Source of the DNA: Robinsoniella peoriensis
Lineage (GTDB): Bacteria; Bacillota; Clostridia; Lachnospirales; Lachnospiraceae
Direction: 5' to 3' (one strand)
Assembly (NCBI RefSeq): GCF_042680125.1
Contig: NZ_JBHTNY010000036.1
DNA: 64,000 nt
Shown piece by piece: positions 8,834 to 16,906 of this stretch. Position 1 is the first letter of the stretch. The number at the start of each line of letters is the position of its first letter. Under the pieces are notes generated by a model. That model was not told the origin of the DNA. It searched no databases and worked only from the letters and a program-made list of their open reading frames with translations. The position numbers and the translations under genes are program-made.

Positions 8834-9580
8834 TCATGCATGATTTATCCGGGTGGTTTCGTCCATGATGGTCCCATAGAAGTCATTTCGGCTGATGCCA
8901 CGATTCCAAAGTGTTTTCAGTATGCAGCCATCTTTAAAAAAGAGGATTCGTTTTGCATAACTTGCAGCAAATGCATCGTGGGTTACCATTAAGATCGTGG
9001 TTCCCAGATCTTTGTTTGCTTCGTACAGAGTATCCAGAAGCTCTGCTGCGGAACCGGAGTCTAAGGCACCGGTGGGTTCATCGGCAAATAATATGCTGGG
9101 ATTTTTGATAACAGCCCTGGCGGCTGCGGCACGCTGCCTCTGCCCGCCAGAAAGCTCACCTGGATATTTGTCAAGCTGGGAAGCAATGCCAAACCGTTTG
9201 GCAAGCCTGAGGACATTGCTTTCGATTTCCCCAGGGGACATTTTCTTCAGGGTCAGCGGAACTGCTATATTTTCCCTGATCGTGAGACTGTCCAATAAAA
9301 AGTATTCCTGAAAAATAAAGCCTAAATGATCCCGGCGGAAATCAGCGGATTCCCGGTCTGATAAACTGTTTAACAGAATACCATTGATGATGATCTCTCC
9401 GCTTGTAGGAGTGTCTATTGTGGATAATACGTTTAATAAAGTGGTTTTTCCAGATCCGGACGCTCCCATAATACCGATAAATTCGCCGGATTCAGCCTGG
9501 AATGAAATATGGTCCAGCCCCGGACGCTGGTTTTTCTGGTATATCTTCGTAACTTCATTTGCAGATAACAAAATACTCAT
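8834..9580 (-). CDS. ABC transporter ATP-binding protein (BceA/MacB/LolD-like)
   Basis: A 248-residue ATPase partnering the FtsX-type permease. Walker A is GASGSGKTT, the signature LSGGQRQRAAAARA, Walker B ILFADEPTGALDSG and the H-loop VTHD. The start at 9580 (MSILLSANEV) is preferred because AAAGGAG lies 8 bases upstream; a longer open frame to 9643 lacks a good site. First gene of the minus-strand operon ATPase-permease-kinase-regulator. Known relatives export or detach peptide antibiotics; the substrate here is unknown. Confidence 0.88.
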   Translation of the reverse strand: MSILLSANEVTKIYQKNQRPGLDHISFQAESGEFIGIMGASGSGKTTLLNVLSTIDTPTSGEIIINGILLNSLSDRESADFRRDHLGFIFQEYFLLDSLTIRENIAVPLTLKKMSPGEIESNVLRLAKRFGIASQLDKYPGELSGGQRQRAAAARAVIKNPSILFADEPTGALDSGSAAELLDTLYEANKDLGTTILMVTHDAFAASYAKRILFFKDGCILKTLWNRGISRNDFYGTIMDETTRINHA

Positions 9581-9727
9581 AATAAAAGCTCCTTTTAGAA
9601 TTGGTATATGAGACAGTATAGAAAAGGGAGAGGAGGATTGCATGAGTAATTTGCGCAGGGTTATGAAAATATAATGCAGATGAGACCGTATGAAGCGCGG
9701 GTGTCTTTAACTGAAATATAAGAATTA

Positions 9728-9770
9728 AGCCAGGGTACTGCTTAAAAAACAGTACCCTGGCTATTTAATT
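9728..9770 (-). terminator. Hairpin terminator after the dehydrogenase operon
   Basis: Perfect 13-bp stem AGCCAGGGTACTG (9728-9740) / CAGTACCCTGGCT (9750-9762), immediately downstream of the minus-strand dehydrogenase stop at 9765. A T-rich loop and flank are present on the minus strand. Confidence 0.7.
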
Positions 9771-10943
9771 TTCCGCTACCTCTTTTACCTTCGTCCATAC
9801 CCTTGTCTTAGCTGATTCTAATATGGCGTCTGAGATCAGCTCAATGGCGTAGCCATCCCGGAAATTAGGGCTGACTTCCTGGTCCTGCATGATGGCTTTG
9901 CAAAAATCATAACATTCTATAATCTTTGTTTCCGTATAACCAATGCCAAGTGCCGGAATTGGCCACAATCCTTCGCCATAGGGATGGCAGGGGCCCGTGT
10001 AAACAGTGCGGAAACCACGTCTGTCATCCCCGTCCTTAGCAAAGCATACCTGAAGTTCGTCTCTCCGTTCATAATTAAAGCAGATAGATCCTTCAGAGCC
10101 GTGTATTTCAAATGTAATATAATTATTCCTACCCCAGGCATTTCTGGTGGCTTCGATCGTACCAAATGCACCATTGGCACACTCAGCCAGAAAACAGCAT
10201 TGGTCATCTACATCTACTGACTGACGGATGCTGTCTGCACCTCCTTTTGTATTGCCGAGGCTGTCAGACATACCGGATTGTACCGGTCGTTCAGGAATGT
10301 AGGTAGCAGTCCTGGCATTCACACTGGTAAATTCTCCAACGAGATACCGGAGCATATCTACAACATGGGTTCCGATATCACCTAAGGCACCGCTGCCACA
10401 GATGTCTTTTTGAAAGCGCCAGGAAAGAGGTGAATCCGGATCAGCTGACCAGTCCTGCAGGTAGGTGCCACGGAAATCTAAAATTTTACCAATTGCTCCT
10501 TCCTCAATATATTTTTTAGCCAGCTGTACCGCAGGAGTTCTTCGATAATTAAATGCGACCATGGTTTTTACGTGATTATTTTTCGCTGCAAGATACATTT
10601 CTTTAGCCTGGCTGGTGGTCAGTGACAGGGGTTTTTCACAGAGAATATGTTTTCCGGATCGGGCAGCGGCGATTGCGATTTCAGCATGCACATTGTTGGG
10701 TGTGCAGATATCCACCACATCAATATCCGGGTCATTGATGATATCGTGCCAGTCAGTAGTATAGGATGCAAATGCAAATTTTTCTGCTGCGTCACGGGCA
10801 GCAGCTTCATTGATGTCTGCTATCGTTTTTTTGAAAGGGATAGCAGGTGCAGGCCAGAAGAACATAGGCATTCCGGCATAAGCTACAGAGTGGGCTTTTG
10901 CCATAAAGCCTGCTCCGATTAATCCGATATTTAAAGTTTTCAT
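9765..10943 (-). CDS. Gfo/Idh/MocA-family NAD(P)-dependent dehydrogenase
   Basis: A 392-residue oxidoreductase. The N-terminal Rossmann fold starts IGLIGAGFMAKAH. The family motif GKHILCEKPLSLT carries the catalytic EKP lysine near residue 100. The C-terminal domain contains DIGTHVVDMLRYL. It would oxidise or reduce a hydroxyl on a sugar, glycoside or inositol. It is clearly paralogous to the gene at 16907 (shared WPAPA segment, CTPNN.HAEIAIAA, DPDSPLSWRFQK-like region). GGAGG lies 7 bases before the ATG. Second gene of the leftward operon that starts at the operator-bearing region near 11970. Confidence 0.9.
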   Translation of the reverse strand: MKTLNIGLIGAGFMAKAHSVAYAGMPMFFWPAPAIPFKKTIADINEAAARDAAEKFAFASYTTDWHDIINDPDIDVVDICTPNNVHAEIAIAAARSGKHILCEKPLSLTTSQAKEMYLAAKNNHVKTMVAFNYRRTPAVQLAKKYIEEGAIGKILDFRGTYLQDWSADPDSPLSWRFQKDICGSGALGDIGTHVVDMLRYLVGEFTSVNARTATYIPERPVQSGMSDSLGNTKGGADSIRQSVDVDDQCCFLAECANGAFGTIEATRNAWGRNNYITFEIHGSEGSICFNYERRDELQVCFAKDGDDRRGFRTVYTGPCHPYGEGLWPIPALGIGYTETKIIECYDFCKAIMQDQEVSPNFRDGYAIELISDAILESAKTRVWTKVKEVAEN

Positions 10944-10955
10944 AGATCGTCCTCC

Positions 10956-11870
10956 TTAAATGATGAACTGACGCATATAGCGGTAACTAAGTTTCAGGGA
11001 ATCGATGATTTTTTCCTTTGATCCTTCAAATGCTTTGTCTTCAATTTCGATGCAGGAACAGCCGTCATATCCTATGTCGGTCAGAGCAGATACATATTTA
11101 CCCCAGTCCACATCCCCAAGCCCGGGAAGCTTTGGTGACATATATTCAAGAGGGTATGCCATAATACCTGTATCCTTTAATTTCTCCGGATAGATTTTAA
11201 TGTCTTTATAATGTACATGAAAAATTTTCTCCCGGAATTCATAAAGCGGTCTCAGATAATCAATACCCTGACAGATAAAGTGTGAGGGATCGTAATTAAG
11301 TCCAAAATGTCTGCTGGGTATCAGAGAAAATACTTTCCGCCAGATTGCAGGAGTAGTCATGAGATTCTGTCCGCCCGGCCATTCATCAGGACCAAAAAGC
11401 ATGGGGCAGTTCTCAATAGCTATTTTCACGTCGTGTTTTTCAGCCAGCTCTATAATTGGCTTCCAAACCTTCTGAAATTCAGTAAGATTTTCTTCTATAG
11501 TCTTTGTCTGCATTCTTCCGATAAAAGTTGTAATCATAGGTACGCCGAGTCTGGGTGCGGCACAAATCATATTTTTTAAATGTTTAATATAGCAGTTTCT
11601 TTTTTCTGGATTTTCCGTAAGCATATTGGGATAATAAGCCAGGGCGGAGATTTCTATGTTTTTTTCGGTACAGTAAGCTTTGATTTCCTGGATTTTTCTT
11701 TCGTTCAGATTTTCGATATCAATATGGGTTACGCCGGCGTAGCGCCTGGATGCTTTTTCCACAGGCCAGCAGGCAACTTCCAGGCATTCATAACCAATGG
11801 AAACAGCAGTGTCTACCACTTCTTTAAAATCTTCCTGATCTAATATAGCAGTTACAAATCCTAATTTCAT
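10956..11870 (-). CDS. Sugar phosphate isomerase/epimerase-like TIM-barrel enzyme
   Basis: A 304-residue AP-endonuclease-2-fold protein. Candidate metal ligands are Glu in IAIENCPM, Asp/His in NYDPSHF, His in HVHYKD and Glu in CIEIED, the pattern of IolE/IolI/xylose-isomerase-like enzymes. Members epimerise, dehydrate or eliminate from keto sugars and inosoles, fitting the dehydrogenase gene 12 bases downstream. The ATG at 11870 (MKLGFVTAIL) has AAAGGA 8 bases upstream and is preferred to a longer open frame reaching 11963. First gene of the leftward operon, controlled from the palindrome-bearing promoter near 11980-12009. Confidence 0.85.
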   Translation of the reverse strand: MKLGFVTAILDQEDFKEVVDTAVSIGYECLEVACWPVEKASRRYAGVTHIDIENLNERKIQEIKAYCTEKNIEISALAYYPNMLTENPEKRNCYIKHLKNMICAAPRLGVPMITTFIGRMQTKTIEENLTEFQKVWKPIIELAEKHDVKIAIENCPMLFGPDEWPGGQNLMTTPAIWRKVFSLIPSRHFGLNYDPSHFICQGIDYLRPLYEFREKIFHVHYKDIKIYPEKLKDTGIMAYPLEYMSPKLPGLGDVDWGKYVSALTDIGYDGCSCIEIEDKAFEGSKEKIIDSLKLSYRYMRQFII

Positions 11871-11950
11871 AGCAGTAATCCTTTCTTTTAAATGGGAGTA
11901 TTCATTGAGATTCCACGAAGAGAATCTTGTGATTAGTGACCATACAAAAA

Positions 11951-11968
11951 AAAATTTGCGCAAATTTT
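11951..11968. promoter_or_regulatory. LacI-type operator O1 (18-bp perfect palindrome)
   Basis: AAAATTTGCGCAAATTTT is an exact 18-bp palindrome with a central CG, the hallmark of LacI-family operators. It begins about 12 bases downstream of the -10 of the leftward promoter, over the expected transcription start, a repressing position. The same 18 bases recur at 21951-21968 upstream of the LacI-type regulator gene. Confidence 0.85.
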
Positions 11969-11979
11969 ACTACAAATCC

Positions 11980-12009
11980 ATCATAAACCGAAATACCTCT
12001 CTTTGTCAA
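11980..12009 (-). promoter_or_regulatory. Promoter of the leftward epimerase-dehydrogenase operon
   Basis: On the minus strand, TTGACA (12004-12009) and TATGAT (11980-11985) are 18 bases apart. Transcription would start near 11973 and run at once into operator O1. Confidence 0.7.
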
Positions 12010-12187
12010 TGATAAAAACCAGTTAATCATAGAAAAAATAGATGGTTCAGAAAAATAAGAGAAAAGGAATAACAGGGGAGATAATAAAAATACACAAAAA
12101 TAACGGTGGGATTCCCCTATTTTCGATACTTTATTTGAGGAAAATATACAAAGTGATGATTTAGTAAGAGAAAAAAGAGAAATAATA

Positions 12188-12216
12188 TTGACAATGCACA
12201 AAAGATAAGTTAATAT
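12188..12216 (+). promoter_or_regulatory. Promoter of the rightward catabolic operon
   Basis: Perfect TTGACA (12188-12193), a 17-base spacer, then TAATAT (12211-12216). The operator-like palindrome at 12230-12244 lies just downstream of the expected start site. Confidence 0.8.
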
Positions 12217-12229
12217 AAAACCACAAAAC

Positions 12230-12244
12230 AAATTTGCGCAAATA
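12230..12244. promoter_or_regulatory. LacI-type operator O2
   Basis: AAATTTGCGCAAATA shares the core of the exact palindromes at 11951 and 21951; its perfectly symmetrical part is ATTTGCGCAAAT. It lies at about +7 to +21 of the rightward promoter, where a bound repressor would block transcription. Confidence 0.8.
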
Positions 12245-12277
12245 AATAAAAATTTAGCGAAAAAGGAGAGGTTTATT

Positions 12278-13093
12278 ATGAAACTAGGATACATGACAAA
12301 TGCTTTTGGTCCATTGACAGGTGATGGAGGCGGCGTTACCAGCATGAAAGATGTAGGTTACGTGACAATGTGTGATGATGAAGATGCGATTTCTAAAATT
12401 GCAGCCAGAGGATACCAATACATAGAAATATTTGAGGGCAATATACGCGCTTACAAAGATAATCCCGGTAAGTTCCTGGATATCTGCAGGAAATATGGTG
12501 TATCTGTTTTAGGCGTGTACGCAGGATGCCATTTTATTTATGAGGACGCGCTGGAAGACGAATTGTATAAATTAAAAGAGGTAACTTCCATTGCTAGTCA
12601 GCTGGGAGCCAGGCATATCGTATTGGGAGGCGGATCTATACACGGTTCGGGCATCAAGGAAGAAGATTATCCCAGATTGGCAAAAGGGATTGATCAGGCT
12701 GCTGAAATTATTTCAGAATACGGTTTAATTCCCAGCTATCATCCGCATTTGGGCTCATTGGCGGAAAAACCGGATCAGATCCATAAATTATTTTCCTTAA
12801 CGGACATTTCTTTCTGCCCGGATATTGCGCACTTGGCAGCAGGCGGGTCTGATGCCCTTCAAATGATAAAGCAGTATTATGACAGAATTAAATATGTACA
12901 TCTTAAAGATTTGAATTCAGCCGGTGAGTTTGTACCATTAGGAAAAGGATGCATCAATCTGGAAGAAATTATTTCCTATTTAAAGGATAAGGGGTATGAG
13001 GGCGACTGGCTCGTAGAGATTGACGGGTATTCCGGAGATCCCTGTGAAGCTTGTGAAACATCTTATGAATATTTAAAAGGAAAGCTACTGTAA
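12278..13093 (+). CDS. IolE-like sugar isomerase/dehydratase TIM-barrel enzyme
   Basis: A 271-residue AP-endonuclease-2-fold enzyme. The metal-site segments SYHPHLG, CPDIAHLAAGG, YVHLKDL and LVEIDGY resemble inosose dehydratase (IolE) and related epimerases. Ribosome site AAAGGAGAGG precedes the ATG. It is the first gene of the rightward operon (enzyme, binding protein, ATPase, permease, dehydrogenase) and is under operator O2. It is only distantly similar to the leftward TIM-barrel enzyme, so the two probably do successive or alternative steps on one imported substrate. Exact reaction unknown. Confidence 0.82.
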   Translation: MKLGYMTNAFGPLTGDGGGVTSMKDVGYVTMCDDEDAISKIAARGYQYIEIFEGNIRAYKDNPGKFLDICRKYGVSVLGVYAGCHFIYEDALEDELYKLKEVTSIASQLGARHIVLGGGSIHGSGIKEEDYPRLAKGIDQAAEIISEYGLIPSYHPHLGSLAEKPDQIHKLFSLTDISFCPDIAHLAAGGSDALQMIKQYYDRIKYVHLKDLNSAGEFVPLGKGCINLEEIISYLKDKGYEGDWLVEIDGYSGDPCEACETSYEYLKGKLL

Positions 13094-13122
13094 TCACAGA
13101 AAGTACGAGGTGGAAAGATAAG

Positions 13123-14283
13123 ATGAAGAAGAAAATATTAAGTGTATTATTATCCGCAGTTATGGTTTGTTCTTTGGCAGCCTGCAGCACCACAACCGAT
13201 ACAGTGACAACAACAGAGGGAAATAAGGAAACAGCCGCAGGAACTTCTATACAGTCAGAGGATAATAAAACGGCCGCAGCCGGAGAAATCCTTTCCACGG
13301 GCCCTAACGGAGAGAGTGCTACTCCAGCCAGCGAATTGACGCTGACGGAGGAAGAAATTGCAAAAGTGAAGGAAGGCAAATATACAGCTGCCATTTCTTT
13401 CCACTATGGCGGAAATGACTGGTCTACTTCACAGCTTAAAGGTTTGACGGAGCGGTTTGCAGAGCTTGGTATTGAAATCGTTGCTACAACAGATGCTAAT
13501 TTTTCCGCAGAACAACAGGTGGCTGATATTGAAACCATTATGGCAAAAAGCCCGGATGTTCTCGTAAGTATTCCAACAGATGCCACAGCGACTGCGGATG
13601 CTTTCCAGCGTGTTGCCGATGCCGGTACGAAACTGGTATTTATGGATAATGTGCCGAAAGGTTTTAAGGCAGGCGAAAATTATGTGGGAAGTGTTTCGGC
13701 AGATAACTACGGAAATGGAGTAATAGCAGCAGATTTAATCGGAGAGGCATTAAATGGCGAAGGAAAAATTGGTGTTGTCTATTATGATGTGGATTTTTTT
13801 GTGACAAATCAGAGGCTGGAAGCATTTGAGAAAACCATGAAAGAAAAATATCCCAATATAGAGATTGTATCCAAAATGGGATTCCAGGATGAAAATGGCT
13901 GTGATGCGGTAGCGGATGCCATGCTGACACAGAATCCGGATATACAGGCTATTTTTGCTCATTGGGATATCCCTTGTGAAGGTGTGCTGTCGGCATTGCG
14001 TGCAGCAGGCAGGGATGATATTCTCCTGGCTACCATTGATCTGGGAAATAATGTGGCAAAAGAGATAGCAGCAGGCAAAATTTTAGGTCTTGGTGCACAG
14101 CTTCCATATGATCAGGGTGTGGCGGAAGCTAATATGGCGGCTTATGCATTACTGGGGAAAGAAGTGCCTGCTTATGTGGCGGTTCCGGCAAAAAGAGTAG
14201 ATCATTCTAATATACTTCAGGCATATGAAGATGTATATCATGTACCTGCACCGGATTTTTTAAAGGATGCATACAAGGAATAG
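13123..14283 (+). CDS. RbsB-like sugar-binding lipoprotein of an ABC importer
   Basis: A 386-residue type I periplasmic-binding protein. A lipoprotein signal (SAVMVCSLAAC, lipid on Cys) is followed by a Thr/Ala/Glu-rich linker to about residue 75 and then the ligand-binding fold beginning YTAAISFHYGG. It delivers substrate to the ATPase and permease encoded next. Blocks YTAAISFHY, IPTD, NVP, TNQR and YDQG are shared with the C-terminal half of the LacI-type regulator at 19828-21861, so both probably bind the same or a related ligand. GAGGTGG ribosome site; starts 29 bases after the previous gene. Confidence 0.9.
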   Translation: MKKKILSVLLSAVMVCSLAACSTTTDTVTTTEGNKETAAGTSIQSEDNKTAAAGEILSTGPNGESATPASELTLTEEEIAKVKEGKYTAAISFHYGGNDWSTSQLKGLTERFAELGIEIVATTDANFSAEQQVADIETIMAKSPDVLVSIPTDATATADAFQRVADAGTKLVFMDNVPKGFKAGENYVGSVSADNYGNGVIAADLIGEALNGEGKIGVVYYDVDFFVTNQRLEAFEKTMKEKYPNIEIVSKMGFQDENGCDAVADAMLTQNPDIQAIFAHWDIPCEGVLSALRAAGRDDILLATIDLGNNVAKEIAAGKILGLGAQLPYDQGVAEANMAAYALLGKEVPAYVAVPAKRVDHSNILQAYEDVYHVPAPDFLKDAYKE

Positions 14284-14291
14284 TTATTTCG

Positions 14292-14334
14292 GCGGCTATA
14301 GCGGGAATGAATTTTTAAATACGCTATAAGCCGC
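14292..14334 (+). promoter_or_regulatory. Intercistronic stem-loop after the binding-protein gene
   Basis: GCGGCTATAGCG (14292-14303) pairs with CGCTATAAGCCGC (14322-14334). No strong T-tract follows. Such hairpins commonly stabilise the abundant binding-protein message or partly terminate before the ATPase gene. Confidence 0.6.
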
Positions 14335-14356
14335 TTTGACAGAAACAGTTAATTTT

Positions 14357-14382
14357 CACAGGACGCATGAAAGGTGCCTGTG
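14357..14382 (+). promoter_or_regulatory. Stem-loop just upstream of the ATPase ribosome site
   Basis: CACAGG (14357-14362) pairs with CCTGTG (14377-14382), 8 bases before GGAGG. It could tune ATPase translation relative to the binding protein. Confidence 0.4.
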
Positions 14383-14400
14383 ATATACATGGAGGTCAAT

Positions 14401-15906
14401 ATGAGTCAATATGTATTAGAACTAAAAGGGATAAAAAAGTCCTTTGGAGCCGTATCGGTCCTAAAGGGGGTGGACTTCTCTCTTACAAAAGGAGAGGTAC
14501 ATGCTCTGGTGGGAGGGAATGGTGCCGGTAAATCTACGCTGATGAAGATTATGACAGGCGTCTACACCAGGGACGATGGGGAGATCTATATAGATGACAG
14601 ACAGGTAATGATTCACAGCACCCATGATGCGAAGGATAACGGGATTGCCATGATTTTTCAGGAACTGTCACTGGTGCAGACAATGACAGTGGCGGAAAAT
14701 ATATTTCTGGGAGAGGAAGTAACCAGACATGGCATCCGGGATACCGCCTATATGAATAAAAAAGCCAAGGAAGTTCTGGATGAGCTGGGGATTGCTGCAG
14801 ATCCTGATGTTCCGGTCAATAAACTCAGCGTGGGAATGAGCCAGATGATTGAAATTGCCAAAGCAGTTTCCAAGCAGGCACGTATACTGGTTTTGGATGA
14901 ACCAACAGCAGCGCTTTCTGATTCTGAGACGGCAGAATTATTCAAGATGATAGGGGATTTGAAAGAAAAAGGGGTATCCATGGTATATATTTCCCATCGA
15001 ATGAATGAGATTATGCAGATAGCCGATTCCATTACCATATTAAGGGACGGTGTCATTGTGCATAACGATGCAGTCTGTAATCTGACCCTGGATGATATTA
15101 TTGCACACATGATCGGCGGGGCAGGTGTGAATAAAAAGTTCGATTGGATAGAGCGCAAATATGATAAAAAGGGTGCGGATATTCTTACGGTTCAGCATCT
15201 GAATATTAACAGTAAGCTTCAGGATATTTCCTTCTCCCTTAAAAAAGGTGAAATCCTGGGTTTTGCCGGAATTATGGGAAGCGGAAGGACTGAAATTCTG
15301 GAAACTTTGTTTGGCGTCAGAAAAAAAGAAAGCGGTACGGTTTTGTTAAATGGAAAGGTAATCGAAGTGAAGAGTACCAGGGATGCTGTTAAAGCGGGGT
15401 TTGCCCTGATCCCGGAAGACAGGCGGAAACAGGGGCTGGTGCTGATTCATTCTGTTAAGGAAAATGCTATTTTGCCCATCGTAACGAAACTGAGAAAGAA
15501 GAAGATTCTGGTTGATGAAAAAGCAGCAGACGAAATGGTCGCAAAGAACATTGAGCAGCTGAATATTATCACGGATGGTATACAGAAGAGAATTAATCTG
15601 CTGTCCGGTGGAAATCAGCAAAAAGTTGTAATTGCCAAATGGCTGAATATGAATCCTCAGATCATGATGCTGGATGAACCCACAGCCGGTGTGGATATTG
15701 GAGCGAAGACGGAAATTATTGAACTGATCCGTAATTTTGCTGATGAGGGTAAGGGAGTAATTTTCGTGTCCTCGGAATTGACAGAGCTGATGGCGGTCTG
15801 TGACCGTATTATAATCCTGTATGATGGAAGGATTACGGGAGAAATAGAACGTAAAGAGATAAAAGCAGAGGAGGAGTTACAGTATGCAATCCAAAAAGGG
15901 GAATAG
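14401..15906 (+). CDS. RbsA/MglA-like sugar ABC transporter ATPase, two NBDs
   Basis: A 501-residue tandem ATPase. The first domain has Walker A GGNGAGKST, signature LSVGMSQMIEIAKA and Walker B ILVLDEPTAALS. The second has the altered Walker A GIMGSGRTE usual in this family, signature LSGGNQQKVVIAKW and Walker B IMMLDEPTAGVD. It powers import through the adjacent RbsC-like permease. Start 14401 has GGAGG 5 bases upstream; a further-upstream GTG at 14374 lacks one. Overlaps the permease gene by 23 bases. Confidence 0.93.
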   Translation: MSQYVLELKGIKKSFGAVSVLKGVDFSLTKGEVHALVGGNGAGKSTLMKIMTGVYTRDDGEIYIDDRQVMIHSTHDAKDNGIAMIFQELSLVQTMTVAENIFLGEEVTRHGIRDTAYMNKKAKEVLDELGIAADPDVPVNKLSVGMSQMIEIAKAVSKQARILVLDEPTAALSDSETAELFKMIGDLKEKGVSMVYISHRMNEIMQIADSITILRDGVIVHNDAVCNLTLDDIIAHMIGGAGVNKKFDWIERKYDKKGADILTVQHLNINSKLQDISFSLKKGEILGFAGIMGSGRTEILETLFGVRKKESGTVLLNGKVIEVKSTRDAVKAGFALIPEDRRKQGLVLIHSVKENAILPIVTKLRKKKILVDEKAADEMVAKNIEQLNIITDGIQKRINLLSGGNQQKVVIAKWLNMNPQIMMLDEPTAGVDIGAKTEIIELIRNFADEGKGVIFVSSELTELMAVCDRIIILYDGRITGEIERKEIKAEEELQYAIQKGE

Positions 15907-16849
15907 ACTTGGGAATTTGCAGTGGGATAAGTATATGGTTTACATTATCTTTGTTGCCGTATTTATTGTATTTAGCGTAACGCTGGGAAATAAAGGGTTT
16001 TTAGGTGCGAATAACCTATTGAACGTACTAAGGCAGACGGCAATGATATCCGTAATGGCAGTTGCCTGTACCTTTGTTATGGCTGCGGGACAGATTGATT
16101 TGACGGTTGGAGCAGTTGCGGCAATGACAGCAATGATCGTGTCATTGATCCTGAAGAGTACCAACTCCATTTTACTCGCTTTGGCAGCCGGACTTGGATT
16201 TGGATGCCTGGTAGGTCTGGTAAACGGCATATTAATCACAAAACTTCGTCTGCCGGCATTTTTGGCAACGATGGGTATGATGCAGGTAGTAAGGGGAAGC
16301 GCCATGTGGATAACGGATACGGCGGCAGTTCCCATTGAAAATACAGGATTTAATTTTATCTTTGGAGTGGGAAATATCGCCGGCATTCCGGTTTTGATTT
16401 TATGGACGGTTTTATTTTACATAATCGGCATTCTGATATTTAACAAAACAGCATTTGGACGCCATACACTTGCGACAGGCGGTAATGAAGTTTCGGCAGG
16501 GTACAGTGGAATTAATACCGTAAAAGTGAAGATCACCGCTTTTATTATGTCAGGTGCATTTGCAGCATTTGCGGGAATCATGTATGCAGCGCGTCTACAG
16601 GCAGGTCGTTATTCTTATGGAGACGGGGACGAGATGTCTGTCATAGCTGCAGTAGTACTGGGCGGAACCTCTATGTCAGGCGGCACAGGATCCGTAATCG
16701 GTGCATTATTTGGATCTATATTAATGGGACTTATTAACAACGCATTGATTCTGGCTGGACTTAGCAGCGCACAGCAGACAATTGTCAAAGGGGCGATCAT
16801 TGTTGTTGCAGTTGCACTCAGTAATCTGGCGCAGAAGAAAAAGAACTGA
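15884..16849 (+). CDS. RbsC-like sugar ABC transporter permease
   Basis: A 321-residue membrane protein with about nine to ten helices. Family blocks include AAGQIDLTVGAVAAMTAM, the LRLPAFLATMGMMQVVRGSAMW region and the C-terminal VLGGTSMSGGTGSVIGALFG motif. It forms the channel for the substrate captured by the binding lipoprotein. GAGGAGG ribosome site lies inside the end of the ATPase gene, so translation is coupled. Confidence 0.93.
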   Translation: MQSKKGNRLGNLQWDKYMVYIIFVAVFIVFSVTLGNKGFLGANNLLNVLRQTAMISVMAVACTFVMAAGQIDLTVGAVAAMTAMIVSLILKSTNSILLALAAGLGFGCLVGLVNGILITKLRLPAFLATMGMMQVVRGSAMWITDTAAVPIENTGFNFIFGVGNIAGIPVLILWTVLFYIIGILIFNKTAFGRHTLATGGNEVSAGYSGINTVKVKITAFIMSGAFAAFAGIMYAARLQAGRYSYGDGDEMSVIAAVVLGGTSMSGGTGSVIGALFGSILMGLINNALILAGLSSAQQTIVKGAIIVVAVALSNLAQKKKN

Positions 16850-16873
16850 CAATGATAAGGATAAAAATTGAGC

Positions 16874-16890
16874 GTTCAAACACATTGAAC
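16874..16890 (+). promoter_or_regulatory. Small hairpin before the dehydrogenase ribosome site
   Basis: GTTCAA-ACACA-TTGAAC, a perfect 6-bp stem with a 5-base loop, two bases before GAGAGG. Possible translational modulation only. Confidence 0.3.
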
Positions 16891-16906
16891 AGAGAGGAAA
16901 ATGACA

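Noticed and set aside
9641..9660. TAATTTGCGCAGG, a half-match to the LacI-type operator
   Set aside because: Only one half-site is preserved, and it is not at a recognisable promoter.
11902..12345. Minus-strand 147-codon open frame across the divergent control region
   Set aside because: It overlaps the operators and promoters, has hydrophobic low-complexity sequence and no ribosome site.
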